Origin: Bacteroidales bacterium
Lineage (GTDB): Bacteria > Bacteroidota > Bacteroidia > Bacteroidales > UBA932
Length of the DNA stretch: 41,619 nt
Direction of reading: 5' to 3'
Assembly: GCA_012728975.1 (NCBI GenBank)
Contig: JAAYDZ010000015.1
Coordinates: 1 to 41,619, forward strand
Shown here: positions 23,244 to 31,993 of the stretch, piece by piece
Position numbering within the stretch: position 1 is the stretch's first letter
Layout: each line of letters starts with the position of its first letter
The notes under the pieces: generated by a model
What the model was told of the DNA's origin: nothing
Databases searched by the model: none
Seen by the model: the letters and a program-made list of their open reading frames with translations, nothing else
Program-made: the position numbers and the translations under genes

Positions 23244-25316
23244 TTACTGGCTTATCGTTTTTTTCTTCACAATAGATTCGACCGAATTGTCCGGATAGCC
23301 AATTTCAGCTTTTATCTCGAATGTTCCTTTTCTGTCAAATTTTAGTTTTCCGTCAGGCACTTCTACTCCGTCCACAATCCAGCGAATAAAAACCACTTCC
23401 TCCGCAATGTTTAGGATGGTCAGATGAAGCTCATCCCCTACCTTGTATGATTTGTCCATATCTGCAATCATTGGAAATATAGAGAACATTTCCCTTGTGG
23501 AAAAACTCATCTGATAGCTCTTCCCAATTATGTTGTTACGTGAATAGAACAGACGGCAATAGTAAGTGCTTCCCGGTATAAGATCGGTAAAAAGATAGTC
23601 TCTCTGTGTAGCAGCAACGACTGAGGTATCGGCATAGACACTATTTTCCAGATTCCATACTATGTTCCATTTGCCACGTGGATCCTCCTTGTCAGTACTC
23701 CACTTCAAAAGTGCTGTCCGTTGCTGTGGTTCAATGGAATATTCATTAACTACCGGAATGTCCCATCCGTTGTCAACAACTATTTCCAACAGCATTCCGG
23801 CGGAGCCTTTGTGGATGTTAGATATGCCATATCCGATGCCTTGACCGATCCAGTCCAGCAAAGGAAAGGATTGTGAAGAATGAATATGCGTGACATTGTT
23901 TTTGCCGGGGAAAAAGAGCATAGAAACATCCGAATAGCTATTGCCTGAAGATGCAATGGGAAGCGCACACGGATGCGAAGCACAACCGTTTACCGCGTTG
24001 TTGCTCCAACGCATATTAGCGCTCATAGAACAAGCGCTTCTAAATGACTTGTCAATATGATATATTACAAGACCCTCACCACCGGCATATGCATCCCAAC
24101 CGGTACCGTCTCTATATTCAAGGTAAAATTGCTCTCCATGGGAAGAAGCCGGAATAATGTATGCTTTAGTTTCCTGATGAACAGGTAAAATTTCCAGGTT
24201 TGCAGTACCATATATGCGGGTTGGAGAGGCTGCTCCTAGCATCTCACGCTCGAAAACCGTCAAATAGGGCGGTGTCTTCCCACCGTTGTTGTAGTTGCCG
24301 CTATCCATTATTGAAAGAGAGCCCAAAAGTAGCGGAGTATACCCTTCCGTTTCACCGTTGATATCGTACATATCTAAAAGGCCCAACATATGGCAATATT
24401 CGTGGCAGATAGAGCCAATTCCTGCAAAATTGGCACCTGAAGAGCCCGAAAATTCGGAATAACAGGAAAAATTGGATATTTTCTTACCATCAAAATAGAG
24501 TTCTGAGGAGGAGATATTCCAAGACTGTGGCCAGATGGTGGCATCTCCGCCCCCCTCTGCTTCGTTGTAACCGGCAAATATTATAAATACATTGTCTACA
24601 ACACCATCACCATCTGCATCAAAATTGGCAAAATTGACTTTAGAATCAACAAGAGTGCAGGCCTGTTCAACCATTTCCTTCACATTACTGTCGGAAGATG
24701 TAGGTGTATGCTCCCCATAATACCTGTAACCGTTTGGCAACGTTACGGGGTCGGTAATATGGAATGTCAGATCATATCTATCTCCCAGATTATCCCTAAA
24801 ATACTCTCTGACACTGCCTGTGGCACCATCTTCTGAGTAATTGATTTGGTTGAACAGATTAAAAAGTCGCGATCTTATGGATTGTGTTGTAAATTTCATG
24901 TCCGAAAACTGCACCGGAATTACCACGGTGCGGATTGTTCTGACTGCCTTTGTAGCACAATCAGGAGCAAGAAAACTTTTGAAAGACTCCGAAACTATGT
25001 GGCGCTTTGAGTGATATATTACAGGAGGTATTGATTTAGCGTATCCTCCGGTAGGAGCACTATCCACTCGCCTGGTCGAAATATTAAGCACTCCGCGGCT
25101 GAAGTCTGCATAGTAATAATATCCGTCAGCGGCCTGGGCCACTATGTGACCGTCAAGGGTAGTTTTAAAGGAAAATGATTCGTCACCATTTATCCTCAGC
25201 ATAAGGTAGGAACCGTCCGGCTGAAACACCTTAACCGGATATGGCGCACTTCTGACTCCGGCTGCCTCAAAGGCAAACACAACGAGCATGATGATTATTG
25301 CAGCGAAATATCGCAT
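23244..25316 (-). CDS. M6 family (immune inhibitor A-like) secreted metalloprotease
   Basis: A 690-aa secreted zinc peptidase. A signal peptide (about 1-23) is followed by a propeptide-like region of beta strands (PYPVKVFQPDGSYLMLRINGDE...), then the catalytic domain with HEYCHMLGLLD (zinc ligands His305, Glu306, His309, Asp315) and the M6 segment FDADGDGVVDNVFIIFAGYNEAEGGGD. The C-terminal third (about 540-690) contains fibronectin-III-like and other beta domains and lacks a clear sorting signal. Family members (InhA, camelysin-linked and gut Bacteroidales homologues) degrade host or dietary proteins. The catalytic residues are intact. It is the first gene of a two-gene unit with the small lipoprotein. 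Confidence 0.9.
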   Translation of the reverse strand: MRYFAAIIIMLVVFAFEAAGVRSAPYPVKVFQPDGSYLMLRINGDESFSFKTTLDGHIVAQAADGYYYYADFSRGVLNISTRRVDSAPTGGYAKSIPPVIYHSKRHIVSESFKSFLAPDCATKAVRTIRTVVIPVQFSDMKFTTQSIRSRLFNLFNQINYSEDGATGSVREYFRDNLGDRYDLTFHITDPVTLPNGYRYYGEHTPTSSDSNVKEMVEQACTLVDSKVNFANFDADGDGVVDNVFIIFAGYNEAEGGGDATIWPQSWNISSSELYFDGKKISNFSCYSEFSGSSGANFAGIGSICHEYCHMLGLLDMYDINGETEGYTPLLLGSLSIMDSGNYNNGGKTPPYLTVFEREMLGAASPTRIYGTANLEILPVHQETKAYIIPASSHGEQFYLEYRDGTGWDAYAGGEGLVIYHIDKSFRSACSMSANMRWSNNAVNGCASHPCALPIASSGNSYSDVSMLFFPGKNNVTHIHSSQSFPLLDWIGQGIGYGISNIHKGSAGMLLEIVVDNGWDIPVVNEYSIEPQQRTALLKWSTDKEDPRGKWNIVWNLENSVYADTSVVAATQRDYLFTDLIPGSTYYCRLFYSRNNIIGKSYQMSFSTREMFSIFPMIADMDKSYKVGDELHLTILNIAEEVVFIRWIVDGVEVPDGKLKFDRKGTFEIKAEIGYPDNSVESIVKKKTISQ

Positions 25317-25386
25317 ATGCCTAATACATGACGAATTAAAATTACATAATTACAAAGAATTATTGAGTTTTCAAAAAACATAACTG

Positions 25387-25394
25387 TAACTTTA
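25387..25394 (+). promoter_or_regulatory. Remnant -7-like element before the glycosyltransferase relic
   Basis: TAACTTTA differs from TAnnTTTG in the last base and lies 15 nt before the relic's ATG at 25410. Confidence 0.3.
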
Positions 25395-25409
25395 CACAAA
25401 TTTTTGGAA

Positions 25410-25612
25410 ATGAACCCAACTTTAAAATATGACTTGACAATAATCGTCCCAGTTTGTAACAAAAGGAAAAATATCGCACTACAGGAGACAAAACTCTACG
25501 ATTATCTGAAGAAATCCTCAAGCAAGTCAGCCTGCATTTTATTTGTCATGATGTATCCTCAGATGAAGGAGATATTTCGGTGCGGTAAGTATGTAGCAGA
25601 CATAATGACTTT
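25410..25612 (+). pseudogene. Decayed family 2 glycosyltransferase (N-terminal fragment)
   Basis: The ATG at 25410 opens a frame beginning YDLTIIVPVCNKRKNIA..., the N-terminal beta strand and nucleotide-binding opening of GT2 enzymes (usually IIVPVYNEE.NI), followed by KACILFV-like sequence. At about 25547 one base is missing: restoring one A gives FVNDVSSDEGD, the GT2 motif FVNDGSSD. The restored frame then meets a TAA at 25586-25588 and continues VCSRHNDF, which again fits GT2 proteins. The rest of the gene (about 200 or more codons) is absent. One frameshift, one nonsense change and a large deletion indicate a dead gene. It may represent an ancestral cell-surface polysaccharide or dolichyl-phosphate-type transferase. 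Confidence 0.75.
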
Positions 25613-25648
25613 CAAAACTGTAAAATGAGAATAAGGAGAATTATTTTC

Positions 25649-25656
25649 TAACTTTG
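25649..25656 (+). promoter_or_regulatory. -7 element of alr
   Basis: TAACTTTG, 20 nt before the ATG at 25676. There is no TTTG at -33. It lies beyond the glycosyltransferase relic, so alr does not depend on it. Confidence 0.6.
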
Positions 25657-25675
25657 CAAAAATAAAATTATCCAG

Positions 25676-26785
25676 ATGTCAACAAATGTACCCCATGCCC
25701 AACTGCAAATAAGCAAAAGCGGAATGGTTCAGAACTACCAATATTTCCGTTCATTACTCAAACCAAGTACCAAATTGATGATCCTTCTCAAAGCCAATTC
25801 ATACGGACACGGTGCTGTAGAATTTGCCCGTATGATGGAAGAAGAAGGTGCAGATTATTTCGGAGTAGCTACTCCTGCTGAAGGTATTGAACTCAAGAAA
25901 AGCGGAATTAAAGTCCCCATAATCGTACTTGACAGTGGCATTGATAGCTACCCTGATATCTTGAAGCATGATCTGGAAACCGTAATACCAAATTACGAGT
26001 CCCTCGTTCGCTTCAGGAAAGAGCTCAAAGAACAAGGAATAACAAGATGGACCGTACATATCAAACTCGATACCGGTATGCATCGCCTCGGCTTTATGGA
26101 ACGCGAAATCCCGGCTCTGAAGGAATTGTTATTGGAGTCTCCGGAGATGTTCGTTAAATCAATATTTACACACCTTGCAGCAGCCGATGATCCCCAGCAT
26201 GACCAATTTACCCTCGGCCAATTCGCTCTCTATGACAGAATGAGTAGCGACTTGATGACAATTCTTCCTGAAAAACCCTTAAGACACGTCCTAAACACAG
26301 CAGGTATAGAAAGATTTTCACAATACCAGTATGATATGGTACGCCTTGGCATTGGCATATATGGCATCAGTTATGTTGACCAGAACAAAGTGGTCCCCGT
26401 AGTCTACCTCAAGTGCCCGATTATCCAAATTAGAGAACTCGAGGCTAATGACGGCACTGTCGGATATGGCCGTCAGGGCAAACTCGGTCCCGGAACAAAA
26501 AAAATTGCTACCATTTGCGTAGGGTACGCTGACGGAGTCAACCGCCACCTGGGTCGAGGCAATGTCTCATTTGAAGTAAATGGTCAGATGGCCCCGACCA
26601 TAGGCAATATCTGTATGGACATGTGTATGCTGGATATTACCGGAATTGATGCAAAAGTGGGTGACACCGTCACGATATTCGGTAAAAAACCTAGAGCGAT
26701 CGACCTTGCAAACATCCTTGATACAATACCTTATGAGATATTCACTTCGATAGCCAAAAGGGTGAAAAGAGTGGTTGTGGATTAA
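25676..26785 (+). CDS. alr: Alanine racemase
   Basis: A 369-aa PLP enzyme supplying D-alanine for peptidoglycan. The PLP lysine K39 lies in LLKANSYGHG and the catalytic Tyr284 in ICVGYADGVNRHLGRGN; KLDTGMHRLGF and the C-terminal GNICMDMCMLDI are also family hallmarks. It is a single gene with its own promoter. It ends by sharing the bases TTAA (26782-26785) with the stop of the convergent holA gene. Confidence 0.95.
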   Translation: MSTNVPHAQLQISKSGMVQNYQYFRSLLKPSTKLMILLKANSYGHGAVEFARMMEEEGADYFGVATPAEGIELKKSGIKVPIIVLDSGIDSYPDILKHDLETVIPNYESLVRFRKELKEQGITRWTVHIKLDTGMHRLGFMEREIPALKELLLESPEMFVKSIFTHLAAADDPQHDQFTLGQFALYDRMSSDLMTILPEKPLRHVLNTAGIERFSQYQYDMVRLGIGIYGISYVDQNKVVPVVYLKCPIIQIRELEANDGTVGYGRQGKLGPGTKKIATICVGYADGVNRHLGRGNVSFEVNGQMAPTIGNICMDMCMLDITGIDAKVGDTVTIFGKKPRAIDLANILDTIPYEIFTSIAKRVKRVVVD

Positions 26786-27843
26786 GAATCCGCTATCTTG
26801 AGAACAAGTTCCTGAAGCAACTCTCCGTCGGTAGCATTGCCACGGGCGTTGCTTTTGCTTTTCTGGTCATAATCCTTGAGCAGAGCTATTACTTTCATCG
26901 TCTTCTTAACCGGATAGTGGCTGATAGCCGTATCATACTCGCTACCGAAATAGGGATGAATGCCAAGCTGGGAAAGTATCGTATTCCTGGGCACTCCCTC
27001 CTGTAGCAGTGCATGGTATCTGAGGATCCTTATAAAATGAGATGAGAGCGCAGCCATAATCATCTGTATGGGATATCTGTTCCCGGATTCCGAGAAAAAA
27101 TGGACGATTCTGAAGGCTTTCCGCATATCCTTTATCGAAAGGGCTTTGGTCAACTCAAATACGCTGTAATCGCGGCTTATACCAACATTTTCCTCAACAG
27201 TTGCTACTGTAACAGATCTATTGCCTTCGGGAAGGAGCTTTATAAGTTTATCCAGCTCAAGCACAAGTTTGCTAATGTCTGTGCCGGCAAATTCAACCAT
27301 TAATTTCGCAGCCATGGGTTCAATGGAGAGACCCTGACTGCGGGCATATTCCTCTATCCATCTGTCCAGTTTATAGTCCGGAATCTGGTTGGACTCGAAC
27401 ACTGTGCCGAATTTCTGTGCCCGCTTGTAAAACGATGTACGCTTGTCTATGTTCCTGGAAGATCTTGTTGGGTCATTGGGTGTCTTATAACAAATCACAA
27501 GAACAGTTGTAGGCTGAATGCCGTCAAAATAGACATCGATGTCCTCAACTCTTCTCATCATCTGCGCCTCTTTTACCACGACAAGCTGACGGGAAATCAT
27601 CATCGGGAATTGACGAGCAGCATTGACTACCTGGTTGGCAGAAACTTCAGACCCATAATAGACCAGCTGCCCGAAATCTTTTTCCTCCGGAGGCAGAACT
27701 TTCTCCATCAAAAGGTCGCACAACTTGTCGATATAGTAGTGCTCCTTGCCAAAAAGCAGATAAAACGGCTTAATGTCTCCCGAAAGAATCTCTTTTGAGA
27801 TAGCATTAAACTGTTGTACGGTATCTATAGTCTGTTTTGCCAT
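26782..27843 (-). CDS. holA: DNA polymerase III delta subunit
   Basis: A 353-aa clamp-loader subunit that opens the sliding clamp. Seen: KPFYLLFGKEHYYIDKLCDLL near the N-terminus, the LVVVKEAQMM strand, the GTDISKLVLELDKL segment typical of delta, and the C-terminal collar-domain helices. Length is normal. A -7 element TACCTTTG ends only 6 nt before its ATG. The stop codon is shared with that of alr on the other strand. Confidence 0.88.
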   Translation of the reverse strand: MAKQTIDTVQQFNAISKEILSGDIKPFYLLFGKEHYYIDKLCDLLMEKVLPPEEKDFGQLVYYGSEVSANQVVNAARQFPMMISRQLVVVKEAQMMRRVEDIDVYFDGIQPTTVLVICYKTPNDPTRSSRNIDKRTSFYKRAQKFGTVFESNQIPDYKLDRWIEEYARSQGLSIEPMAAKLMVEFAGTDISKLVLELDKLIKLLPEGNRSVTVATVEENVGISRDYSVFELTKALSIKDMRKAFRIVHFFSESGNRYPIQMIMAALSSHFIRILRYHALLQEGVPRNTILSQLGIHPYFGSEYDTAISHYPVKKTMKVIALLKDYDQKSKSNARGNATDGELLQELVLKIADS

Positions 27844-27849
27844 TATTTA

Positions 27850-27857
27850 CAAAGGTA
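27850..27857 (-). promoter_or_regulatory. -7 element of holA, near-leaderless
   Basis: TACCTTTG on the minus strand, with only 6 nt (TAAATA) between it and the ATG at 27843. The -33 region would lie in the T-tract and stem of the upstream aminotransferase terminator. Confidence 0.6.
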
Positions 27858-27873
27858 ACTCTTTTTGGTTACA

Positions 27874-27906
27874 AAAAAGGGGGCCGGCTAAAATTAGTCG
27901 GCCCCA
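27874..27906 (-). terminator. Terminator of the aminotransferase gene
   Basis: GGGGCCG (27880-27886) pairs with CGGCCCC (27899-27905), extended by inner GCTAA/TTAGT pairing, and is followed on the minus strand by CCTTTTTTGT. It lies 33 bp past the aminotransferase stop, just before the holA promoter. Confidence 0.88.
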
Positions 27907-27938
27907 CCCAAACACACAAACTATGTAATCATAGAAAT

Positions 27939-29129
27939 CTATGAATGTCTGCCGTAAAGTTCTTTTATCGCTTTTGCAAGGCGTTTGATACCTTCAATAA
28001 TTTTCTCATCAGATGCGTATGAGAAGTTCATACGCATTGTATTCTTACCGCTGCCGTCACAGTGGAACGCCTCTCCGATAACGAATGCTACATTTTCCTT
28101 GATAGCAATGTTGAAGAGTTCACGAGTATCATACTGCGGCGGAAGATTGAGGAATAGGAAAAGACCTCCCTCGGGATTGGTCCAGGTAACACCTTCGGGC
28201 ATATAATCTTCAAAAGCCTTAATCATCACATTCTTCTTGTGCTTGTACAGATCCTTAATCTTAACAATATTCTCCTGGAATTTTCCGGATTTGAGATAAC
28301 GGGCTGCCACCATCTGATTAAATATCGGTGTACAGAGGTCAGCGGACTGCTTTGCAACAACAAGCTTATCTATAACATTGTCGTTGGCAACCACCCACCC
28401 CAGACGGAATCCCGGCACAAATATCTTGGAGAATGTACCCAAAAGAACAACTCTCTCGGGACACATAGAATACATCGAAGGAAGTGACTCACCTTCAAAG
28501 CGTATCTGCTTGTAAGGACTGTCCTCGATAATGAGAAGATCATATTTCTCAGCAACCTCAATCACATTTTTTCTCTCCTCAATAGTCATGGTCACACCTG
28601 ACGGGTTCTGAAAATCAGGGATTGAATAGATAAATTTGGGACTCTTACCGGCTGCCACAAGGGCATTAACAGCCTCTTCGAGGCGGTCATCTTGACGCAG
28701 GCCGTAAGGCTGGCACTGATAAGCCCAGAATGCCTGCAATGCGCCAAGGTAAGAGGGCAGACCGCAAATGATGATGTCACCGGGATCGATGAATATGTGT
28801 GAAAGAAGATCTATCGCCTGCTGCGAGGCAGTGGTTACAAGAATATTCTTGATGGGAATGTTAAGTCCCTCTTCTTGATAGAGTTTGGAAATCTCTTCGC
28901 GTAGCGGAACATATCCCTCTGTAGAACCATACTGGAGAGCTGCCGCACCCTGCTCGTCCATCACATCCATCATGATCTGCTTCAACTCAGCAATGGGGAA
29001 AGAGTCCGGGCTGGGAAAACCGCCTCCGAATGAAATAATTTCGGGCTTGTTTGCTACACTAAGAAGGTCTCTGATGGCTGAACGCCTCATACTCTTTGCG
29101 TTAGCCGACAATAAATGGTCAATATTCAT
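27939..29129 (-). CDS. PLP-dependent aminotransferase (2-aminoadipate/aromatic-type, class I/II)
   Basis: A 396-aa fold-type I aminotransferase. Characteristic: EIISFGGGFPSPDSFP near the N-terminus, LQYGSTEGYVPLREEIS, TTASQQAIDLLSHIFIDPGD, IPDFQNPSGVTM, the PLP lysine in LGTFSKIFVPGFRLGWVV, and MRMNFSYASDEKIIEGIKRLA at the end. This is the LysN/ARO8/KAT-like group that transaminates 2-aminoadipate, aromatic or branched amino acids; the sequence does not fix the substrate. It has a near-perfect promoter and a strong terminator, so it is monocistronic. It fits the amino-acid-oriented gene set of the window. Confidence 0.9.
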   Translation of the reverse strand: MNIDHLLSANAKSMRRSAIRDLLSVANKPEIISFGGGFPSPDSFPIAELKQIMMDVMDEQGAAALQYGSTEGYVPLREEISKLYQEEGLNIPIKNILVTTASQQAIDLLSHIFIDPGDIIICGLPSYLGALQAFWAYQCQPYGLRQDDRLEEAVNALVAAGKSPKFIYSIPDFQNPSGVTMTIEERKNVIEVAEKYDLLIIEDSPYKQIRFEGESLPSMYSMCPERVVLLGTFSKIFVPGFRLGWVVANDNVIDKLVVAKQSADLCTPIFNQMVAARYLKSGKFQENIVKIKDLYKHKKNVMIKAFEDYMPEGVTWTNPEGGLFLFLNLPPQYDTRELFNIAIKENVAFVIGEAFHCDGSGKNTMRMNFSYASDEKIIEGIKRLAKAIKELYGRHS

Positions 29130-29163
29130 TTTACTATAACTTTATTTATACTATACATCTACG

Positions 29164-29194
29164 CAAATATAATGAATTGAAAGCAATCTGCAAA
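29164..29194 (-). promoter_or_regulatory. Aminotransferase promoter (TTTG-N19-TATATTTG)
   Basis: On the minus strand TTTG (29194-29191), 19 bp, TATATTTG (29171-29164); a perfect match to the Bacteroidetes housekeeping promoter. Leader about 30 nt. Confidence 0.8.
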
Positions 29195-29291
29195 TTTTTA
29201 TTATCAATAATAAGCAACTTTGTGAAATTTCTTTCATTTTAATATTATACCACTCACTTTTGATACAATAGCTTTCCATTCCCGGAATGCT

Positions 29292-29325
29292 TTTGATGAA
29301 AAACCTGAAATATTTCTTACATTTG
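29292..29325 (+). promoter_or_regulatory. polA promoter, leaderless arrangement (TTTG-N22-TACATTTG)
   Basis: TTTG at 29292-29295 and TACATTTG at 29318-29325. Only four bases (TAAG) separate the -7 element from the ATG at 29330, so the transcript should begin at or next to the start codon. Confidence 0.6.
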
Positions 29326-29329
29326 TAAG

Positions 29330-31993
29330 ATGAAACGGGACGAAAGACTTGGAAAACTCTTCCTTATTGATGGACACTCACTGATATTCAGAATGTATTA
29401 CGCATTTCTGAGAAGGCCGATGATCAACACCAAAGGCCGTGACACTTCAATCCTGTTCGGCTTCACCAAATATCTTCTGGAACTCGTTTCCAGAGAAAAA
29501 CCTACACATATCGCAGTTGCTTTCGACCCTCCCGCAGAGACATTCAGGCATAAAGTCTATCCCGAATACAAAGCCAACCGCAGCGAAACTCCCGAACTTG
29601 TACGCAGCTCTCTCGACCCCCTCATAGGTCTGCTTGAAGCAATGGAGATCCCTGTGCTGATTACGCCGGGTTACGAGGCCGACGACGTAATTTCCACAAT
29701 TGCCGTAAGAGGGGCGTCAAAAGGATATGATGTCTATATGGTCACACCTGATAAGGATTTTGGACAAATTATATCGGACCATATCTGGCAATACAAGCCC
29801 GGGAGGTCGGGCAATGAAAACGAAATTATCGGCAAGGAGGAGATTTGCGCCAAATATGGTATCAACGATCCACGACAGGTGATTGACATTCTGACCATTT
29901 GGGGAGACTCTTCCGACAATATCAAGGGTGTTTATGGCATAGGAGAAGTGGGTGCCAAGAAACTCATTTCTCAATACGGATCGATAGAAAATATTCTCGA
30001 GCATATCGATGAACTCACTCCAAGACAGCGAAAGGGATTTGAAGAGTCGGCAGAGCACCTTCCGATGAGCCGTTTTCTGGTGACTATCAAGACAGATGTG
30101 GAGGTGAATATAAATGAAGAGGATTTGCGCTGGAGTGCATGTTTTAATGAAAAAGTCAGGGAGCTTTTCAATGAATACGAATTCAATTCACTTAAATCGC
30201 TACTAACAGAGGATACTTGCGATAACGACAATCATAAGACACCGACGATTTCATTTGAGGAGGTCTCCCCCGAAGAGTTCGAAAGGCGCATCTCCGGCAA
30301 AGTATCTCTGAGATCGGATGAGCGCATTGTCTTCAGCGATGGCGAATGCTGCTGCACTATTCTACCGGAAAATCCCATTGCAAAACGTATTCTAAGCAAC
30401 CCCACCATAGAAAAGATAGGATTTAACCTGAAGAGTACGATGCTTACTCTCATAGAGCACGGCATCACCATGGAGGGTGACCTTTACGATATCGAGTTGA
30501 TGCACTACTTGCTCAACCCTGAGAGGACCCATAAGCTGGAAATTCTCGTTCAGAGTTACCTCAATATGTCACTCGATTCTACCCTATCCTCCTCTCCTAC
30601 ACTGCAGGAGCAGCCTGTTTTGGATCTTTTCTCTGCCTCCGGGGCGGAAAACACAGATAGTGAGGCGCTTAAGTTGGAAGCTGAAAGACGTCTCATGCGT
30701 GAAGCAGTCGCATTATGGCAGCTCAACGAAATAATCTCCAAAGAAATGGAGGAGGAATCGCTCTGGGATATATACAAGCGTATCGATATGCCTCTGATGG
30801 AGGTTTTGGCCCACATGGAGTACTACGGAGTCAAAGTAGATACAGAGCAGCTTCAAGATTACAGTAAGGAGCTCTCCTCGGAACTTGAGATGATAGAGGA
30901 AGAAGCACGTGCTCTTGCGAATGAACCTGAGCTAAATGTCGCTTCCCCAAAACAGGTTGGAGTGGTAATTTTTGAAAAACTGAACCTTAACCCTAGGGCG
31001 AAGAAGAGTAAAAATGACAATTGGCCAACCGATGAGGAGACTCTCCTGGCCCTTGCACATAAGCATCCATTCGTGAACAAAGTGCTCGAATACCGCTCCC
31101 TTCGCAAGCTGATATCTACCTATCTGGATCCGCTCCCATCACTGGTCAACCCTGACACCGGACGTATCCACACCACATTCAACCAGGCTCTCACAGCCAC
31201 AGGACGTCTCAGCAGCGCAAGACCCAATCTCCAGAACATTCCGATCAGAACAGAGCGCGGACAAAAGATCCGCATGGCCTTTATTCCATCCGCCGCCGAC
31301 GGGTTTATTCTTTCCGCAGATTATTCACAAATAGAACTACGAATAATGGCCGAACTTAGTGGCGATAAGAGACTGATCGAAAGTTTTCTTCATGGGAATG
31401 ACATACACACCGCTACTGCCGCCGCCATATTTCATGTTTCATCGGAAGAGGTGACAAAAGAGCACCGCAGGCAGGCAAAAGTTGCCAATTTCGGCATCAT
31501 CTATGGCATCTCCTCATTCGGACTTTCCCAAAGACTCGGGATTCCGCGTAATGAGGCTAAGAATTTCATTGCTAAATATTTCAAAACTTACCCGGGAGTA
31601 CGGATCTATATGGACAAATGCATTGCCGATGCACGCGAAAAAGGCTATGTCTCTACCATTTTCGGTCGCAGACGATACCTGCCGGGAATTACATCAAAAA
31701 ATCACGTAGTCAGGGGGCTTGCTGAAAGAAATGCTATCAATACACCCGTCCAGGGCAGTGCAGCCGATATCATCAAACTCTCTATGATCAACGTTTTCCG
31801 AAAGATGAAAGCTGAAGGTCTAAAAAGTAAGATGGTACTCCAGGTACACGACGAACTGGTATTTGATATTATTCCTTCGGAGCTGAACCGGCTCTGCGAC
31901 ATAGTTAAACAAGAGATGGAAAGTGTGGTACAACTCTCCATTCCACTGACAACAGAATGCAGTTATGGCAAAAATTGGCTCGAAGCACATTAG
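29330..31993 (+). CDS. polA: DNA polymerase I
   Basis: An 887-aa repair/lagging-strand polymerase. The 5'-nuclease domain (about 1-285) is complete: LFLIDGHSLIFRMYYAF, YKANR, YEADDVIST, DKDFGQ and GDSSDNIKGVYGIG. The polymerase domain (about 480-887) has motif A DYSQIELRIMAELSGD (Asp664), motif B RRQAKVANFGIIYGISS and motif C QVHDELVF (His840, Asp841, Glu842). In between, the 3'-5' exonuclease-like region (about 290-480) is degenerate: the first DxE carboxylate motif reads FSDGECC. It is therefore probably without proofreading, as in many bacterial Pol I. The gene's end overlaps the sigma factor gene by 29 bp. Confidence 0.96.
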   Translation: MKRDERLGKLFLIDGHSLIFRMYYAFLRRPMINTKGRDTSILFGFTKYLLELVSREKPTHIAVAFDPPAETFRHKVYPEYKANRSETPELVRSSLDPLIGLLEAMEIPVLITPGYEADDVISTIAVRGASKGYDVYMVTPDKDFGQIISDHIWQYKPGRSGNENEIIGKEEICAKYGINDPRQVIDILTIWGDSSDNIKGVYGIGEVGAKKLISQYGSIENILEHIDELTPRQRKGFEESAEHLPMSRFLVTIKTDVEVNINEEDLRWSACFNEKVRELFNEYEFNSLKSLLTEDTCDNDNHKTPTISFEEVSPEEFERRISGKVSLRSDERIVFSDGECCCTILPENPIAKRILSNPTIEKIGFNLKSTMLTLIEHGITMEGDLYDIELMHYLLNPERTHKLEILVQSYLNMSLDSTLSSSPTLQEQPVLDLFSASGAENTDSEALKLEAERRLMREAVALWQLNEIISKEMEEESLWDIYKRIDMPLMEVLAHMEYYGVKVDTEQLQDYSKELSSELEMIEEEARALANEPELNVASPKQVGVVIFEKLNLNPRAKKSKNDNWPTDEETLLALAHKHPFVNKVLEYRSLRKLISTYLDPLPSLVNPDTGRIHTTFNQALTATGRLSSARPNLQNIPIRTERGQKIRMAFIPSAADGFILSADYSQIELRIMAELSGDKRLIESFLHGNDIHTATAAAIFHVSSEEVTKEHRRQAKVANFGIIYGISSFGLSQRLGIPRNEAKNFIAKYFKTYPGVRIYMDKCIADAREKGYVSTIFGRRRYLPGITSKNHVVRGLAERNAINTPVQGSAADIIKLSMINVFRKMKAEGLKSKMVLQVHDELVFDIIPSELNRLCDIVKQEMESVVQLSIPLTTECSYGKNWLEAH

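Noticed and set aside
25410-25612. Programmed frameshift in a functional glycosyltransferase
   Set aside because: No slippery heptamer was seen at the shift, the restored frame has a stop soon after, and most of the protein is missing.
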